Shown: positions 11,028-31,300 of the stretch, one piece after another
How the letters are laid out: each line of letters starts with the position of its first letter
Numbering within the stretch: position 1 is the first letter of the stretch
Source of the DNA: Plantago ovata
Taxonomy: Eukaryota; Streptophyta; Magnoliopsida; Lamiales; Plantaginaceae
Assembly: GCA_028274465.1 (NCBI GenBank)
Contig: CM051456.1
Location: 96,997,050-97,061,049, forward strand
Reading direction: 5' to 3'
Length of the DNA: 64,000 nt
Translations under genes and position numbers: made by a program
The notes under the pieces: model-generated
What the model was told of the DNA's origin: nothing
The model's database searches: none
Seen by the model: only the letters and a program-made list of their open reading frames with translations

Positions 11028-12839
11028 TCATACACTCAACTTCTGCATCTCCTTCCTCAACGCATTAGCCCTAAACACACTCCCAATGGTGTTAACAGCC
11101 AGCTTCAAATCCTCCAAGGGGTTCCCCGGCACAACACGCTTATACAGATAGCTATCGAACGTCATCCTCTGCACGTACTCATCAGCACACATCTCCACAA
11201 ACGCCTCCCTAGCCGGATTTGACCGGTAAAACACCTTCTGCAGCACGTCTAGCACCTTGTATGTCGGCCAATAAGTCTTGTCCCATTTCTCCAAATACAC
11301 TCTCAAGTCACTCTCATCCACCATCCTCTTCCCGTTCTCCGACCCTGCCACAATCGCCTCAGCGCACATCCGCCCACTCTTTGCAGCAAAGTAGATACCT
11401 TCCCCAGAACACTTGGTCACGTAACCTGCTGCATCACCAACCAATGCCACCCGGTCCAGCACCCGCCTTGGCCTTGGATGTTCTGGAATCGGGTGAGCCT
11501 CCACTCGAATGATCTTCCCCCCTTCGATCTTGTCGCGAGCCCTGAGGCGTGTCGCCGTCTGGAACTTCTTAATGTCTCCCTTGTGTGTCACCGTGCCAGT
11601 TCCCACTGCCACATGGTCACATTTCGGGAACACCCACCTGATTAATTAATCAACATTAAACTGAATCAACACTTCGGTAACACCATATTGCATTTCAAGT
11701 AATCCTCCAATTTAACTAACTCTCAGTGACCCAATTTTTCAATAATATAAGATTTTATCCCAACATTTCGATAAAATTCTATACTATAACTTTGGCATGG
11801 AAATTCAAAATTTATTAATCAATAAATCATAATACACCATTTCCTGCAGTCATATCGTGTAATTTAGTAAGAAGATAAGTTGCAGTATTGTTTTTTATTT
11901 TTGACACTCGGCAACTAATCCAACCTTTTTTAGGCTACATGATTCGAACTCCAGACCTCGGCTAATACAAGTTTTTAAATAGTTGTGTAAATTACTTCAA
12001 ATAATTAAAAGAAATAGCATAACGGATTTTTCGTTCAAAAAATATAATGCAAATAACTCATACCCATAGAAATCGGGTGACACGTCATCACCAACGTACA
12101 TCTCGGCGAGATTTTCATAGTAAGTCATCTTCTCGTCCGGGATTTTGATCCTCTCCTGAAACGCGATCGCGTACTCATACTCCCCCGCATCAATCCCCTT
12201 CGCCACTCGCGAGTTGGCGCCATCAGCCCCAATTATCGCGTCAACTTCCAGACTCTTCTTCTCACTAGTCGCCCCCGTCTTAGCATTATAATCCGTATAA
12301 TGCACCACATACGGCGCCGTTTTGGTCGCCGGCAAGTCCATCCTCAAAAACAACCCATTAATCACCTTCGTGCCAGCGTTCTCCGCTCGCTCACGTAGAT
12401 AGTTATCCAGCACCTCACGCCGAACCATCCCGATGTACTCGTGCGACTTCAGCGTCTGGCCAATGTCCACCGCGACATTCGACGGCGATATCATCTTCAT
12501 TTTGGTCACGCGCCGGTCAATTATGTCGACCGGCAGGTCGAACTCGCCGACCATGCAGAGCGGAATTGCGCCGCCGCATGGCTTGCAGTTGTCGAGCTTG
12601 CGTTCGATTAGGAACGTCTCGATACCGCCTTTTGCGAGCGTTTCGGCGGCGGCGCCGCCGGCTGGTCCGCCGCCGATTACGGCCACGCGGAGGTTGCGGC
12701 CGGTGACGCGTGGGCTGGACTTGGAGGCCTGGATGCGGAATGGGCGCCGCCTGGGGGAGGGTTTGAGGTTGTTGGAGGTTTCGGGGGTGGATTGGATTTG
12801 GCGGAGGCCGATGAAGGACTTGAGGGCGATGGAAGCCAT
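11028..12839 (-). CDS. CHLP: Geranylgeranyl diphosphate reductase, chloroplastic, two exons
   Basis: Exon 1 is 12839-12064 and exon 2 is 11637-11028. The 426-nt intron (12063-11638) begins GTATGAG and ends CAG and splits a Gly codon, restoring the family's FYGWVFPKCDHV. The product is 461 residues, the usual length. Residues 1 to about 45 are a Ser/Arg-rich plastid transit peptide. Then come the FAD-binding VAVIGGGPAGGAAAE, the CKPCGGAIP cysteine motif, the DAIIGADGANS motif and the second FAD motif VALVGDAAGYVTKCSGEGI. The enzyme reduces the geranylgeranyl chain to phytyl with NADPH, supplying chlorophyll, tocopherol and phylloquinone, and acts at thylakoids with light-harvesting-like proteins. 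No frameshift or stop is present, so the gene looks functional. It is the only clearly intact housekeeping gene in the window. Confidence 0.97.
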
Positions 12840-13100
12840 GGGGGGATAGTTTGGAGTGAGAGTGAGTTTTTTAGTGGCTGGGAATGGTGGTGGTTTTATG
12901 AGATTTTTTATGATATGGTTTGGGGATTTTGGGGGAAATGTAGCCGTTGGATGGATGGAGTTGATGGTGTGGATTGAGTTAGGATAATGGGGTAGATTTT
13001 TCTATTATTTTCGGTTGTATCGTTTTCTAATTTTGTAGTGGATGACTGTCAACTTTTTTGCATGTCTTACGTGGCTAAAGCTTGCCCACGTTGTTTAGTT
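12840..13100 (-). promoter_or_regulatory. CHLP upstream region with two ACGT-core elements
   Basis: Upstream of the CHLP start, the plus strand shows TACGTGGC at 13068-13075 and CCCACGTTG near 13085-13093, two ACGT cores about 18 bp apart. Such G-box/ABRE-like cores bind bZIP and bHLH factors (HY5, PIFs) in light-regulated chlorophyll genes. The A-rich ATATCATAAAAAATC on the minus strand (about 12900-12917) is the best TATA candidate. Position and motif are seen; function is inferred. Confidence 0.4.
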
Positions 13101-13273
13101 TTTTAGAACCTGGGAAATGAGGTTTGGAGGAAAGCTAGCCATCTATTCCAAATTCAATACCACCGGCTCGGCACCGGTCGGATCTTTGAGGATTTGGATT
13201 TTGGGATAAAGGCATAAAACACCCTCCAATTATCCTAAACACACAACAACGAAAGATGACCGCCTTTAGTATA

Positions 13274-13597
13274 AGGGTCAATTGCATATGATACCCCTCT
13301 TATTATTTCTGGAGCTGTAGTAGAATTATTTCGGTATCGAAATTATTCTTGTGCCGGATATTGGAGAAGAAGACTGGAGATTAAGAAGAAGATGAACAAA
13401 AGAAAAAAAAACGAAATAGAAAAATAAAAAAGAAATGAAAAGGAGTTAAGGCTGTGTTTGGTTATCAAGCAATGAATTGTGAGTTATTCATTCGTCAATA
13501 GAAAAATAGACTCGTGAACCTAGATGTAATTCTGGGACTAAGAAGGTTGTATATGCAAAGTGGTGTTTCAAGAGGGGTAATATATGATATTTACCCT
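13274..13597. mobile_element. 324-bp MITE with 7-bp target duplication
   Basis: The left end AGGGTCAATTGCATATGATA followed by CCCCTCTT is matched, inverted, by the right end (AAGAGGGGTAATATATGATA, then TTTACCCT). TAGTATA directly flanks both sides (13267-13273, 13598-13604). The interior is purine-rich (GAAGAAGA runs) and includes the GGCTGTGTTTGGTTATCAAG phrase common in plant MITEs. No protein is encoded. The superfamily is uncertain. It lies about 435 bp upstream of the CHLP start. Confidence 0.65.
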
Positions 13598-13604
13598 TAG
13601 TATA

Positions 13605-14197
13605 ATTTTTGTTTGATTTTTTAAGTTAGTTTCTTCTTTTCCTTAGTACTTAGTAGTATATGTTCATTATACTAAATATCTTGGGAGATGATCCCCGTAA
13701 ATGATAAAAGTAAATCAATAAATATAGAAATTATTATTAAAAACATATGGATATTTTTTAAATAGTATAATAATAACAAGACCAGAATACTACAGTAAAT
13801 CTCATTTATGCCTCACTCATTCTATTCGGATCTGATGCGCACATATATTATATCTAATTACTCTGATTAAATTATTCTCATTATAATTTTTCAATCATTA
13901 TTTTCTTTTTTGTATACCATTCATATTTTCCCCTTTCTTTTTTACTAAAAAAAAAAGAATTTGATATGCACATCATTCTCTTTTTCTGAATTACGTGACT
14001 TGATTATATAAAAATATTTTATACATTTAGTTTTGTTAACCATTTTTATTAGACTTCAATAACTCTTGATTTTTTTTTTTTAATATTATACTACTAAAAT
14101 AGCTTGATAATATACTACTACTATTTAACAATTTTTATTGTTCTTTTTTCTCCGTGACTTAAGAGTAATTTATAATTGAAACAAATTTAACAAACAA
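13605..14197. other. AT-rich spacer before the Helitron end
   Basis: Very AT-rich, with T and A homopolymers. No gene or element recognised. It abuts the Helitron terminus, so 14197 is the first base of the pre-insertion site (a T on the element's strand). Confidence 0.5.
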
Positions 14198-14225
14198 CTA
14201 GTACATACCCGTGGCGATGCCACGG
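14198..14225 (-). other. Helitron 3' terminus: hairpin and CTAG
   Basis: On the minus strand the sequence reads CCGTGGCATCGCCACGG, a perfect 7-bp stem with a 3-nt loop (14209-14225), then 7 nt, then CTAG (14201-14198), then T. Hairpin-to-end spacing of 11 nt and the CTRR end followed by T are the defining features of Helitron 3' ends. It lies 187 bp past the helicase stop codon, as expected. Confidence 0.93.
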
Positions 14226-14384
14226 TATGATATAATTCTTATCTTATATTTATTAAAGAAAAGATTATTCAAAGATAATCGTAAAAAAATGTTTAAAGTA
14301 AAGTAAAGTATTATAATGAAGTAATTCGAGTTAAAAGTAGAAAATTTATAATCAATGTATAGAAAAGGAAATACAAAGGAGCAT

Positions 14385-21682
<7,298 letters not shown>

Positions 21683-22992
21683 GGAGAAACCTGTATGCAT
21701 AAACTGATTAAGAGATGAAAACAATTTAGAGAAATATATCCGTCTATCAATGATCTATACACACAAACAGATCTGCCATTGACATTTTCGTTCTAAATAT
21801 GTCATATATACTGAATAATAAACACAAGCATAATTACTATTGCTACTTACTAAAATTACTTTGCAAATCTTGGAATATGCACGCGAATATATATGCTAAG
21901 TATATAGTAGATTCGGAAATAATCAACATCGAATAATATCAAATCAAACATTGTATCAAAAAATTCTCCGGGTGTAAACATGATCTATCAAATTCGAGTG
22001 AACTTTGAATACGTAACCAATAATTATTTTTGAAATCCTGATTTACTTATATGTCCGGTCTTGTGTACGTATGATATTAATAAATAACATTGTTTTTGCG
22101 AATTGCGTTGTTTCTTATCGAGTAATATAATTTAAAGACCTTTCATAAGTTAAAACAAAATGACAAAACATATTTCTAAAAGTTGAGTGCTGATGAAGTG
22201 TATGCAGATGAATGATCAAGTTATGAAGCTCATAAAAATCGAACATTGGATATGCTTAAGAATTAGTGAAAATCCATATATGTGCATAAGAATTAGTAAA
22301 AGAACTTTCGTTATGTAAGAATTATATATTGTCAATAAAAAATCAATACAACGATTCAATGGAACAATGTTCGTTCCAAGAAGTCTTTACCAACGTATTA
22401 TAAGCTTTTAATTATTCCAAATTAACATGATCATAAGACACAAAAAGAAGAACTTCCACCATCAATTTACAAATTAAAAGTCTTACTCAATTTTAAAGTG
22501 CATAATACATAATTAAAATTTAACTAAATCATATTTAATATTCGAATACAAGTCAAATTCAATAACATACGGGTTCTCCAACTTCATCGATTCAATGCTA
22601 AAAAACAACTCCAAAGTCTCAAGTCTATGCAACTTCAACACCACCATATCAAAAAGTTTATATGATTCCTTAACGACTTGACATAGACTGCAATCGACCT
22701 CACCTGCTAAAAAAAAAGAAAAAAGAGAGAAAACAAAACATAGAAACACAAATATTGAACAATGATGTATCATTGCAACCTCAACATGGCCATATACTAC
22801 TTCAAAACGAAAAATGGGTGATAAAAAACAGCAAATCACCAGCAATATCCAAAATGCTATGGTTCGACATGACCATATAGACGCAATATCAAATCAGTCG
22901 AAAAACAAAATTTAAACAAACATGTCCAACTTAAAACCATAAACACCGAATTGTTCAATATAAGTTCAAAGGGAAATTACGAAGAAAAAAAA
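21683..22992. other. Spacer between RepHel and RPA genes of the Helitron
   Basis: AT-rich, no supportable gene. The 110-codon minus frame at 22513-22845 has no motif and odd composition, so I leave it uncalled. The region should hold the RepHel promoter and the RPA 3' UTR. Confidence 0.45.
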
Positions 22993-24829
22993 TTATTTCT
23001 CCATTTTGACAGCCTTAATCCTGCTGCTCGATTTCTGAGTACCAGTGTTGACATCATCATCATCACTATCAGAAGACGAAGTACGTTTGCAAGGTGTGAC
23101 GAAGCCTTCAGTATCATTGCTAGCATTTTCAGGTCCATCTAGAACCACCTTTTCCTTGCCCTTCCCTACAACCGAATTGTACTTAAAACCGGACACGCCA
23201 TTCTGGTATATTAGAGAATAAAACATAGAGTTAGGATATTGAAACATCTCATAATAAGATAATCATAACATTAAGAATAATACTAATTTTCCATAATAAT
23301 AATAATTCGTTTTATTCTACGAATGACAACAGAAAATACCTCAATGCTATTTCTAACGTACTCCCTGAGAATATTAGCATCATCGGTCATCACATCAATG
23401 CTAAACTCTTTAAACTTTTCACCCTTCAAGTTATACTCCGTGATTCTCACTTTAGTAAGGTAATCACGGTGCAGCATCACGGAGAAGTCCATTGGTATCA
23501 TATCCTCATCATCCTCCTGTTTGAGGGACATATCAAATAAAATGACAAACGCGCTCTTGAATGCTTATAGATAAATATAGATATATAGATGAAATAAATA
23601 TACCTCTTTTCATTCATCATAAACCTGCTGGCACGTTTTCTTGATAAACTTCATCATCATTTCTTCAAACAAAACAACGTAAATTCTCTCTTCCTTAGCA
23701 CCTCTAGCTATGAATTTCACTCGGAACCTATATTTGATAATAAATAAAAATTTAGATCATAAATCAGTTGATTCAATAAGTATATGGAAACTATCATATA
23801 AACTTGATGAAGGAGATTACTTGGGAATGAGAGCTTTGATTGGCTGACCAGCACACTTGATGCTATTGCACGGTTCACCAACTTGAGACTTCTTCGCATT
23901 TCCATTGCACGAAGAGCACGACATATAGTACCAAGGAGACATCTCATCAACCTTTTGAAAGCAAACAAACGTGATGTAGGAACCAGCCTGCCCAAACCAA
24001 ATTTACTTCATAAGTTTTACTCGAAAAATTATAAATGATATTGTACATCTTCACTCAAACCTAATAGAACATACCGTCGTGCAATCCTTAATTTGCCTAG
24101 CAGTCTTGTGCATGTCCATGTTGAGCCACTCATCAGGTCTTAATGACCTAGGGTCAGCAGTGAGATACGTGACCGAATTACCTTCATTGTCCTTTTTCCT
24201 AAAACAATCGAAACTCGACATTAGATAGGAAATATATAAGATATCAATTTATCTACATGTAAACTACAAATTAACTCACTTTATGTTGAACTCATGGAAT
24301 TCAGGAAGATCAGCGTTGATGTAAAGCTTGGTTGCATGATAAGCGGTTTGAACACGGGTCTCATCTGTTTTGACATAAAATTTGAACTCATAAATCATAA
24401 ACTTAAAAATCCGTAAATGAATCAACGCATGGGTTAGAAAGACTTTTTACTTACTAAGATATGAATTCTTAAGAGCAAATTGAAGAATAATAACAATTCC
24501 CGGCTCAACATTTCCGCTAGGAGGGGCCAACTCAATGATCCTATCAGCATAAGACTCCCATAGCACAGCCTTAATAGTGACATTGCTATAAAAAATAAAA
24601 ATATATTTGTAAGCTAGAAAACAACATATTAGCTATTAAAGTATACAATATTTATACTAAAATAGGTACCTATCGTCTCGAAGCTCAACATCAATTTTGC
24701 GAGCACGCATCTTCTCGACAAAGGTAACATCACTTCTACTCGTGACTTGTCCAATAACATCTGTATGATATAGGAAGGGAGGAGGCACGGGGTACAACGG
24801 TTTTAGGCAGAGCTCATAAACATAGTATA
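22993..24829 (-). CDS. RPA1-like single-strand DNA-binding protein, Helitron-borne, 5' truncated
   Basis: Eight exon-like blocks run down the minus strand, roughly 24829-24668, 24585-24456, 24366-24283, 24199-24076, 23995-23820, 23729-23633, 23514-23341 and 23207-22993. Recognisable parts are the TDVIGQV..... OB-fold entry typical of plant RPA1-like proteins, RKIDVELRDD, LWESYAD, and a C-terminal OB fold with a C4 zinc site (CSSC and CNSIKC). An acidic Ser/Asp tail with a basic end (SSSDSDDDDVN) closes it. RPA binds the single strand produced during replication; Helitron copies are thought to aid transposition. The exon at 23633 meets TGA unless the GTTTAT donor is used, which keeps frame. 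The N-terminus is cut by element A at 24829. Confidence 0.75.
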
Positions 24830-26142
24830 TGTTAGGAAACTTATAATGTTGACGAGCAATTAACCATGCTAAATTAAGGAAAGTCCAGTAACTAGTACTC
24901 TTAAGGTCCATAGGAATTTAGAAATTTTAAGGACATTGTAAAAGAGGAACATTTGCTGAAGACTTAGAGTAGGTGCTAGATATGTTAGTTTTACCGCTTA
25001 TGATGTATCTTGTTTTCTGAAAAGAAAAACAACCTATTGAAGCATTTGCTGATGATGTACTTTGTTTACACAAACAAACTATTGAAGCATTTAGAACCGT
25101 TCAGAAACTTGAAGAATTCGAAGAACTGAAGACTAGAAGATTTCTGAAGCCTGGTATCTACAAAGGCACATGTTGCTCAGAAAGTGGAAACTTCAGCAAC
25201 AACTTGCATAAGTGAAAATCTAAACGACAGAGTAGGTTGTGCTTGCTGAAACTGTGACTGACCACTTGCTGATGAACATTTGTGACCTCCTTGCTGAAAG
25301 TACTTGCATTTGCGCTCCAACGTTCATGTTTGAATCTCATTCAAATGAACATTAAATGCAAAGCATGCACGCGAAGGACATGAAGACTAGAAGACAAATA
25401 AAGGACGCTGCTGAAAGTACAAAAGTAAGATAGTGACATCTTAAGGAACAAAAGACTTAGAATTTGAAATTCAAACGGCTCCCTTGATTCACTATAAATA
25501 GAGGTCATCCGGCAAAGAGTTGAAGTGTGTCAACAACGTGATCAAACTCTCACTTGTGCTTAAACTCACATACCCTTCAAACACTCTTTACTGCCATTGA
25601 TCCGTTCCAAGACTTAAAGCTTGAAAAAGCTACTCGTGAAGAAGTAAAACATACACGGCTAAGAAATTAGTTAAGTGTTCTTTCTTTCGAACAAGAACAA
25701 GTCTTGACACCAGAAACAATCAAACTTGTTTACTGCAAAGTATTCAAAGTTTTGTTTCTTAGATTTCTTGTTGTAGCTGAATAAGTTATATTCAAGTTAT
25801 CTCATCCCAAACCTCTCTAACTGAAAATACACCCTTTCAGGCGTGAAATTCAGGGGGAACTTAATCGAGCATAGTGTTGCTGATTAAAAGTCCCAAGTTT
25901 GGTGGAGAACAAGGTTTCGTTCTCTAGTTAGGTTGGAAACGAAGCAAGTGTGCTTTGGTTTCTGTTTGAATCGCTCTAGATAGGTGTTGTAAGGAACCTC
26001 AAGCTTGTCTTAGTGGATTCAGTTCTAGAAAGGACAAAGTGGATTAGTTGAGAGATTACGCCACTCTCAGATACCACTATAAAAGTGTTTGTGTGATTTA
26101 CTTACTGCATTTAGTTTTCAGCAAAGCATATCTATCTGTACA
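24830..26142 (+). repeat. 5' LTR of element A, 3' part deleted
   Basis: The segment aligns, inverted, with both LTRs of element B from their TGTTAGG tip through the TATA region to TGTACAC. It then jumps directly into gag (TGCTAAGGAAGCTTAGAAAA). About 255 bp of LTR end, the PBS and leader, and roughly the first 130 gag codons are missing. Confidence 0.85.
25491..25503 (+). promoter_or_regulatory. TATA box of the element A LTR
   Basis: CACTATAAATAGAGG lies about two fifths into the LTR. The same box is present inverted in both LTRs of element B (CCTCTATTTATAGTG near 37152-37166 and 60856-60870). Position and conservation fit the retrotransposon promoter at the U3/R boundary. Confidence 0.7.
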
Positions 26143-26215
26143 CTGCTAAGGAAGCTTAGAAAATGGTTCAAGATCTTTGTGCTGGATCTGACAAAACCAA
26201 GGAAACAAAGTCGAA

Positions 26216-28225
26216 GTGCTGAAGTTAAAGTTCCAGAACTTTAAACAAGGTACAAATGAGTCACTGGAAGACTTGGACTTCAGACTCACAACTCTAGTTA
26301 GTGAGATGGCAGCCTTGGGTGTTGGAAATCTTTACTCAGATTCTGAGAAGGTGAAAACCATCATCAGAAGTCTGAACCAAGAATGGATCCACACTCAGAA
26401 TTTCTACTACAATCAAGGAACGCCAAACATCACACCAACAGAGTTGTTCTCTCATCTTGCTACTGTCAACTACGAGACAAAGCAAAGAGAAAATGTGTTT
26501 GCTGAAAAATCGCAAAACATTGCTCTTACTGCAAAGCCGTCATCTTCTGAAAAGAAAAATGATAAAGAGCCTGCTGATGAAAATGCTTTAGTTGTTAAAA
26601 ACATGAAGAAATTCATCAGTAAGGAACTCGAAAGGCGAAAAGCAAAAGAGAAGCTGAAAAAACATCTTGGTAACAACTACCATAAGTACAAGAATGAGAC
26701 TAGCTCGCTGAACAAGCAGGCTCAGCAAGCGACCTCATCAGAAGAACCAGCAGTTGGAAATGATCTCTGCTTTTACCGCAAAAAGCCTGGACACTTCAAA
26801 GCAAATTGTCCTTTGCTGAAAGGAAAATCTGCTGAAAAGAAGAAGAAGTTCAAAAGAGCTTTTATTGCTGAAGAAAAGAAGAATCTTCAAGCAAAAATCG
26901 ATGCATTGTGTATTGATACTAGCTCCGAAGACAGTGAGGAAGAAAGCTCAGACACTGACGATGAAGAAGCCACTCTTGACGTAGAGATTGGCAAGGAAGT
27001 ATGTGGAATAGCTATGGAAGCTTATCCAGATGTGTCAAACTACGAGTTCTGCCTCATGGCCGATCAGGTAAACAATCCTACCTATGACTCTGACTCAGAA
27101 AGTGAAGACGAGATTGACCTAGACAAGATTCAAGGAGAAATCGAAAGATTTGAGAAAACTCTGAGCAAACAGGAAGAGAAACTACAGAATGCTGAGACTC
27201 TGACCAAGCAGACTACTGAAAAGTATGTCTTGCTGAAAGAAGAGACAGAAGAGAAGGATGCTGAAATAAAGCATCTCAAGAAGTTGATTGATGAAGCTAC
27301 AGAGAAGAATTCTCAGATAGCAATAGAATTGGAAGAGTATCAGTCCTCAATTCTAAAGTTACTTGCTGAAATCCAAGAAATGAAAAAGATGAAAATCAAT
27401 TTCAAATCTTATGCTGATGCAAGTAATACGCTGACTGAACTAAACTCTTATTTGAGAGATCCATCTCAGAAAGAAGGTTTAGGTGCAACGTATGAAGGTG
27501 ATGATGTAATAATCTTGAGTAAAGACAAATCACCGATTTCCTTTGTACGTGCTACTGATAGTGGTCAACCAGAACTCTATCAGTTTGGTCAATCTAAGGT
27601 TGCTGAAAAATGCAATCAAGTACCTATGACCGTAAAGCCCGCTGTTGCTACTCAAAGTAACAAGACTTTAAAAGGAAAACAGGTTGCTGAAAAGCAAACT
27701 GTAAAGAAAAAGGATGCTGTAAAGCATTCTGCCAAACAAGTTGCTGAAAAGCAATTTGTTAAGTCAAAAGGCAAGATTACTGAAAGTAATCAGAAGACCT
27801 TTGCTAACAAACCTGAATCAAGTAAGGTTGCTGACACAAAAGCTCAGCATTCTCCGAAAAGTGGACTCGATTTCAAAACCAAGCAAAGTCAACTATTTCA
27901 CGAGTATAAGCAAAGTCAGCAAAGATACTTCAAAGAGATGAACAAAATCAAGCCTAAGAGTTCTGACAAGACTCAAAATGCTAGGGCTAGAAGGAACCTT
28001 GCTAGAAAAGAACTTACTGAAAAGTATGTTCAGCAAAAAGGTCAACCGAGCAAGACACCACATCAGAAAGTGGATTTGATCAGCACAAATCAAAAGTCTT
28101 TTGGCTCAAAACCTCCTAGTTCCTCAGCAAGTAGAAAACAAGTCAAAGTTGAAAAACTTAAGACTTGGGTTTCCACTGGACACATTCTTGAACATGTTAA
28201 TGGACATCCAACATTGGATAATTAA
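26216..28225 (+). pseudogene. gag of element A (5' deleted)
   Basis: A 669-codon frame begins inside gag because of the 26142 deletion. It holds the copia-type capsid region (LKFQNFKQGTNESLEDLDFR), a zinc knuckle, an acidic stretch (SSEDSEEESSDTDDEEA), a heptad-rich coiled coil (about residues 300-400) and a Lys/Ser-rich tail. The knuckle reads CFYRKKPGHFKANC: the second Cys is Arg, while element B keeps CFYCKK. Coiled-coil extensions of gag are a known Sirevirus feature. Frame ends at 28225 just before the pol region, so a normal gag-pol fusion has been lost here. Confidence 0.85.
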
Positions 28226-28308
28226 CTTGTTTGCTCTTGATTGTGTAGACTTCAGCCACGGAGACAAACGATGCAATCTGGCACTTTGACATTGGTTGTG
28301 GAAAGCAC

Positions 28309-31300
28309 ATGACAGGCAACAAGAATAACCTTATAAACTATAGACGGTGGTCTAAAGGTCCAACAATAAGGTTTGTTGGTGGAGGCTCTGGTTCTACAAA
28401 AGGCTGTGGTGACGTGAAGTTAGGATGCATTACCATTACGGGAGTTCTTTATGTAAAAAATCTTAAGTTTAACCTTTTCAGCATGAGTCAATTTGCTGAC
28501 AAAGGATACTTCATCAAAATAAAAAGTGATGAATGTAAACTTATAGATTTCGAGACAAAGAAGGTTATTATGATTGCCAGAAGATCAGGAGGATTGTACA
28601 CCGTTGATTGGTCTTCAGCAATCGTTGAAAAATGCCTTGTCTCAGATCATGATTGCCTTGCTGAAAAAGCATGGTTATGGCATAAACGAACAAGTCATCT
28701 AAACTTCAAGACGCTGAATAAGCTGTCTAAAAAGGCACTTGTAGTTGGATTACCTAAGGTTACTTTTAAGAAGGATGGTGTTTGCAATGCATGTCAGCAA
28801 GGAAAGCAAACCAAATCTTCTTTTAAGAACAAGGCAGTACCGTCAACTACAAAACCTTTACAACTCTTGCACATGGACTTGTTTGAATCTTCTTCAACAA
28901 GCTATGCTGGTAAGAAGTATGGTCTGGTGGTGGTAGATGACTATTCAAGATTCACTTGGGTAGTATTTATCAAGCACAAATCTGAAACAAGGACTCAAAT
29001 ACCTAACTTGCTGAATAAGCTTGAAGTCATGAAAAATGACAAGGTAAAAGTCATAAGGACAGACCATGGTACTGAGTTTGTAAACCAGTACATAACTAAG
29101 TATTGCACTTCAAAAGGCATACAACATGAGTTATCCTCAGTAAGGACACCACAACAAAACGGTGTTGCTGAACGGAAGAATCGCACCCTAAAAGAAGCCG
29201 CAAGAACAATGCTTGCTGACACTGAAATAAGTGAGGCTTACTAGGTTGAAGCGATTAATACCGCCTGTTACACTCAAAACAGATGTCTGATTACTAAGGA
29301 ATACAACAAAACTCCATATGAGTTGTTTGTTGGAAGACCTCCTAATATCACTCATCTAAGAGTATTTGGTTGTAAGTGTTTCGTTCTTAATAACGGTAGA
29401 GAATACCTAAGAACATTTCAACCAAAGGCAGACGAAGCGATATTTCTTGGTTACTCCTTGCATAGTAAAGCTTATAGAATTTACAACAAAAAGGCACAAA
29501 AGATCGAAGAATCAGTGCATGTTGTATTCTACGAAAAGACATAAGGAGTGCCTGCTGAAGAAGAAATATCAGAATGTATGAAAAAGCTAATCATACATGA
29601 GCAAAGAACTGATTCTGATGCTAGGCAAATCAAGTCAATTGAACTAAATGATGATTCTGACAATGACTCTCCTCCCCCAAGTCATGACAAGATAAATATA
29701 GTTCACGACAAAAAATTTCCAGCAAAAGACGCAGTTGCTCCGGAAGTTGTTGAAAATACGCAACCTCCCGTGCCTGCTCATAAGTTACCACAATCTAGCA
29801 ATGCTGAACAAGCAGTTGCTGATGAACCAATCTCAGCAGAGACACAAAATACCAGTAGTACTAAACAAGTACATGCTGAAGAGTCACATGCTGATGAGCA
29901 AACGTATCCAGATCCAACGTGCAGAAAGCCTGTTAACAAATGGATTAGAGATCATCCCTCTACGGATATGATTGGTGATATTGATAAACGCCAAGTGACT
30001 AGATCCAAAGTTTCTTCTACTCATGGACTTGCTGAAGAAGCAAATGTCGTAGAAGTAGAATCTCTGTTCTCTTGCTTTGTTTCAGAAATTGAACCTAAGA
30101 CCATAGAAGAAGCTCTAATCATTTTGATTGGATCAAGGCAATGCAAGAAGAACTGGATCAATTTGAAAGGAACAAAGTCTGAAAACTTGTACCTCTTGCT
30201 GAAGGCAAGAAAGCTATTGGTACAAAGTGGGTGTTCAGAAACAAGCTGAGTGAGTCTGGTGAAGTAACAAGAAACAAAACACGTTTAGTTGCTCATGGTT
30301 ACTGTCAGACTGAAGGATTGGACTATGATGAGTCTTATGCACCAGTTGCAAGATTGGATGCAATTAGACTTTTCTTGGCCTTTGCTGCTCACAATGACTT
30401 CATTGTTTATCAAATGGATGTTAAAAGTGCATTCTTGAATGGTGAACTTGCTGAAGAAGTCTACTTAGAACAACCCCCTGGCTTTGAACTTCCCTCAGAA
30501 ACCAAGATGGTATACAAGCTTCAGAAAGCTGTATATGGTCTAAAGCAAGCACCAAGAGCTTGGTATGATACCATGGCTAAGTTCTTGTTGGATAATGGTT
30601 TCAAGAAAGGTGAAGTTGATAAAACCTTGTTTACCATGAACCATGATGGTAAAATACTCTTAGTTCAAATTTATGTGGATGATATAATATTTGGATCTAA
30701 GGACAAGCAACTTTGTGATGATTTTACCAAGCTCATGACAAATAAATTTGAAATGAGTAATGATGGGAAAATTGAATTATTTCCTAGGATTGCAAGTCAA
30801 GCAACTCAAAGATGGAATATTCATAAATCAAGCAAAGTATGCGAAAGAAATGCTCATAAAGTTTAGGATCAAAGAGGAAGAAAAAACTGAAAAGATCCCT
30901 ATGAGTGTTGGTACCAAATTGGGCTATACTAAAGAAGATAAAAGTGTTGAAGAACACAAGTATAGAAAACTAAAGATTCCTTGTTGTATTTAACAGCAAG
31001 TAGACCTGACATTCAGTATGCTGTTTGTGTGTGTGCAAGATTCCAATCTGATCCAAGAGAATCACACTACAAAAAGGCACTTAAGATACTGAAATATGTC
31101 AAAGGTACAGTCAATGTTGGATTATGGTATCCTAAAGATTCTGGACTTGAATTGGTTGGTTATTGTGATGCTGATCATGGAGGATCAACTCTTGATAGAA
31201 AAAGTACCTCTGGAACTTGTCAATTTTTGGGTACTAGATTAATATCATGGTTCATCAAGAAGCAAACCTGTGTTGCTAATTCATCTACTGAATCTAAGTA

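Noticed and set aside
12433-12849. 138-codon plus-strand frame opposite CHLP exon 1
   Set aside because: Shadow of GC-rich CHLP exon 1 on the other strand; no motif.
22513-22845. 110-codon minus-strand frame with two hydrophobic stretches
   Set aside because: Lies between the RepHel and RPA genes of the Helitron, has no motif or splice context, and is AT-rich noise in appearance.
24657-24911. Open frame joining MDLKSTSYWTF to the RPA1-like exon
   Set aside because: The first 28 or so codons are LTR sequence of element A (same words occur in the LTRs at 37741 and 61445); it is not the natural RPA N-terminus.
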